Translations under genes and position numbers: made by a program
From: JALYXS01 sp051003795
GTDB lineage: Bacteria; Acidobacteriota; Terriglobia; Bryobacterales; Bryobacteraceae
DNA: 64,000 nucleotides
Reading direction: 5' to 3'
Assembly (NCBI GenBank): GCA_051003795.1
Contig: JBPCKZ010000192.1
Coordinates: 31,737 to 95,736 of the forward strand
Notes under the pieces: generated by a model
Database searches by the model: none
What the model saw: the letters and a program-made list of their open reading frames with translations, nothing else
What the model was told of the DNA's origin: nothing
In this document: positions 63,401 through 64,000 of the stretch, one piece after another
How the letters are laid out: each line of letters opens with the position of its first letter
How positions within the stretch are numbered: the stretch's first letter is position 1

Positions 63401-63671
63401 CCGGCCTTCTCCACGCGAAGCAGGTATTGGCCCACTTGAAGAGTGGGAAAGACGAACTGCCCTCTTGATTGGTCCGCATGCCGCGAGAGACGCCGGTTTG
63501 CGTATTCTCAACGCGCACGGCGGCGTCCGGGACCGCCGCGCCCGATTGATCGACAACCGTGCCGCCGATGCTGCCGGTCGTGTATTGCGCCGCAACCGGC
63601 GAACCGGCGATCAAGAAGACCCATAACAGCGCGGAAATCAGTGCGGAAATCCTGTAGTTGCTATTGTTCAT
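60451..63671 (-). pseudogene. TonB-dependent receptor (Oar-like), frameshifted near its start
   Basis: The gene begins at ATG 63671 with a signal peptide (ISALISALLWVFLIAGSPVAAQ) and the carboxypeptidase-regulatory domain start (GSIGGTVVDQSGAAVPDAAVRVENT). At about 63458-63464 the frame is lost: one reading gives TNQEGSSSFP, while the next frame continues QFVFPTLQVGQYLLRVEKAGF to the end at 60451. One base appears to be missing. The rest (~990 residues) is a complete receptor, with plug 'YQLDGGGHNDTYLNMNLP' and a barrel ending AAAKIVF. Either a pseudogene or a sequencing error. Confidence 0.85.
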
Positions 63672-63761
63672 CTCAGTTAGTTCCCCATTCGACCCTAACC
63701 AATTTCGAGACGGTATCAAAATTGTGCGCGATTGTCAAACTGCGTGTGTCGCATTGTCGTT

Positions 63762-63803
63762 AACATGTGATCTGTCCGGTTGAGTAAACAGGTGATCTGT
63801 CCG
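63762..63803. mobile_element. Left end of an insertion sequence with two 17-bp direct repeats
   Basis: Two copies of AACA(T/G)GTGATCTGTCCG lie at 63762-63778 and 63787-63803, 25 bases apart. Repeated GATCTGTCC boxes are typical transposase-binding sites at IS ends. They lie 76 bases upstream of the transposase start and about 90 bases upstream of the receptor start. The element continues beyond the window, so its right end and target duplication cannot be seen. Confidence 0.7.
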
Positions 63804-63878
63804 CTTTAACCAAAATGTGGCGAAGCTGGGGTTGTGACAAACCCGAGCTCGATGAACGCCGCGGCAGTGGAGTAGACG

Positions 63879-64000
63879 ATGAAAGTACAGGACGTGATTT
63901 TGAAGGCGATGGCGAAGAAGATCAACTGGCTGGAGGCGGCCGAAATCGTTGGAGTTTGCGACCGGACGATGCGCCGAATGCGCGAGCGCTACCAGGAATT
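63879..64000 (+). CDS. ISNCY-type transposase, N-terminal part (3' end outside window)
   Basis: Starts at ATG 63879. The visible 40 residues (MKVQDVILKAMAKKINWLEA / AEIVGVCDRTMRRMRERYQE) form a helix-turn-helix that matches the N-terminus of ISNCY-family transposases, where 'A-EI-G---RT-RR-R-RY' is the recognition helix. An integrase-type DDE domain is expected further on. The two direct repeats upstream support IS membership. The family is assigned from a short fragment, so IS481-like is also possible. Confidence 0.7.
   Translation, partial: MKVQDVILKAMAKKINWLEAAEIVGVCDRTMRRMRERYQE

Overview
The window (about 60% GC, densely packed, strong G/C bias at third codon positions) looks like a chromosomal segment of an acidobacterium, most likely of the Bryobacterales/Solibacter type. 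The grounds are two very large Oar-like TonB-dependent receptors with N-terminal carboxypeptidase-regulatory domains and a terminal Phe, a PQQ dehydrogenase beside them, tandem acetyl-xylan-esterase-like hydrolases, an ECF sigma/FecR-like pair, many small secreted proteins with short 'AxA' signal peptides, and frequent GTG/TTG starts with 4-bp gene overlaps. No rRNA, tRNA or CRISPR array was seen.

Layout. 1-4.3 kb: tail of a TPR-type protein, a Lys-tailed small protein, an M20 dipeptidase, a DinB-like secreted protein and a solitary CpaF ATPase. 4.3-8.8 kb: an alpha/beta hydrolase, then an alpha-oxoamine synthase (AONS/serine-palmitoyltransferase family) with an NAD-dependent epimerase-type reductase, a REP-like hairpin and an EamA transporter. 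8.8-17.7 kb: PfkB kinase, MurJ, zinc-ribbon coiled-coil protein, a frameshifted BON protein, a lipoprotein, a large glycosyltransferase-like membrane protein, and a sugar-kinase-like gene reading in frame into phosphoglycerate kinase. 17.8-24.6 kb: secreted protein, ECF sigma factor, FecR-like membrane protein, then a TetR-controlled TolC/HlyD/MFS efflux operon with a visible operator-like palindrome. 24.6-33.9 kb: rhomboid protease, Gfo/Idh/MocA oxidoreductase, orphan HicB, metal-binding-domain protein plus SDR, YceH, GlsB-like protein, allantoicase and guanine-deaminase-like genes, DUF4142 protein, membrane glycosyltransferase-like protein and a small secreted beta protein. 33.9-45.9 kb: HupE-like/AI-2E/CNNM operon, amidase, a 968-residue SF1 helicase-like ATPase, then nadD, DUF1080, cyclophilin, rnhA and dusB. 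46.2-52.4 kb: a gliding-type ABC exporter operon (ATPase, permease, GldG-like, DUF4340) running directly into nicotinate phosphoribosyltransferase and a nicotinamidase-like hydrolase. 52.8-63.7 kb: a four-gene minus-strand cassette of receptor, PQQ dehydrogenase, receptor and double-domain esterase. 63.76-64 kb: left end of an insertion sequence with the start of its transposase.

How it fits together. Housekeeping blocks (MurJ, PGK, NadD, RNase HI, DusB) are interleaved with operons for envelope export, drug efflux and extracellular substrate capture. The last 11 kb is the most accessory-looking part: secreted oxidation and de-esterification enzymes are packed against two outer-membrane receptors and capped by an IS. 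Three open reading frames are disturbed at the level of single bases (BON protein near 12.3 kb, kinase-PGK junction near 16.5 kb, receptor near 63.46 kb). Either this is a draft or long-read sequence with residual indels, or some of these genes are decaying; raw reads are needed to separate these.
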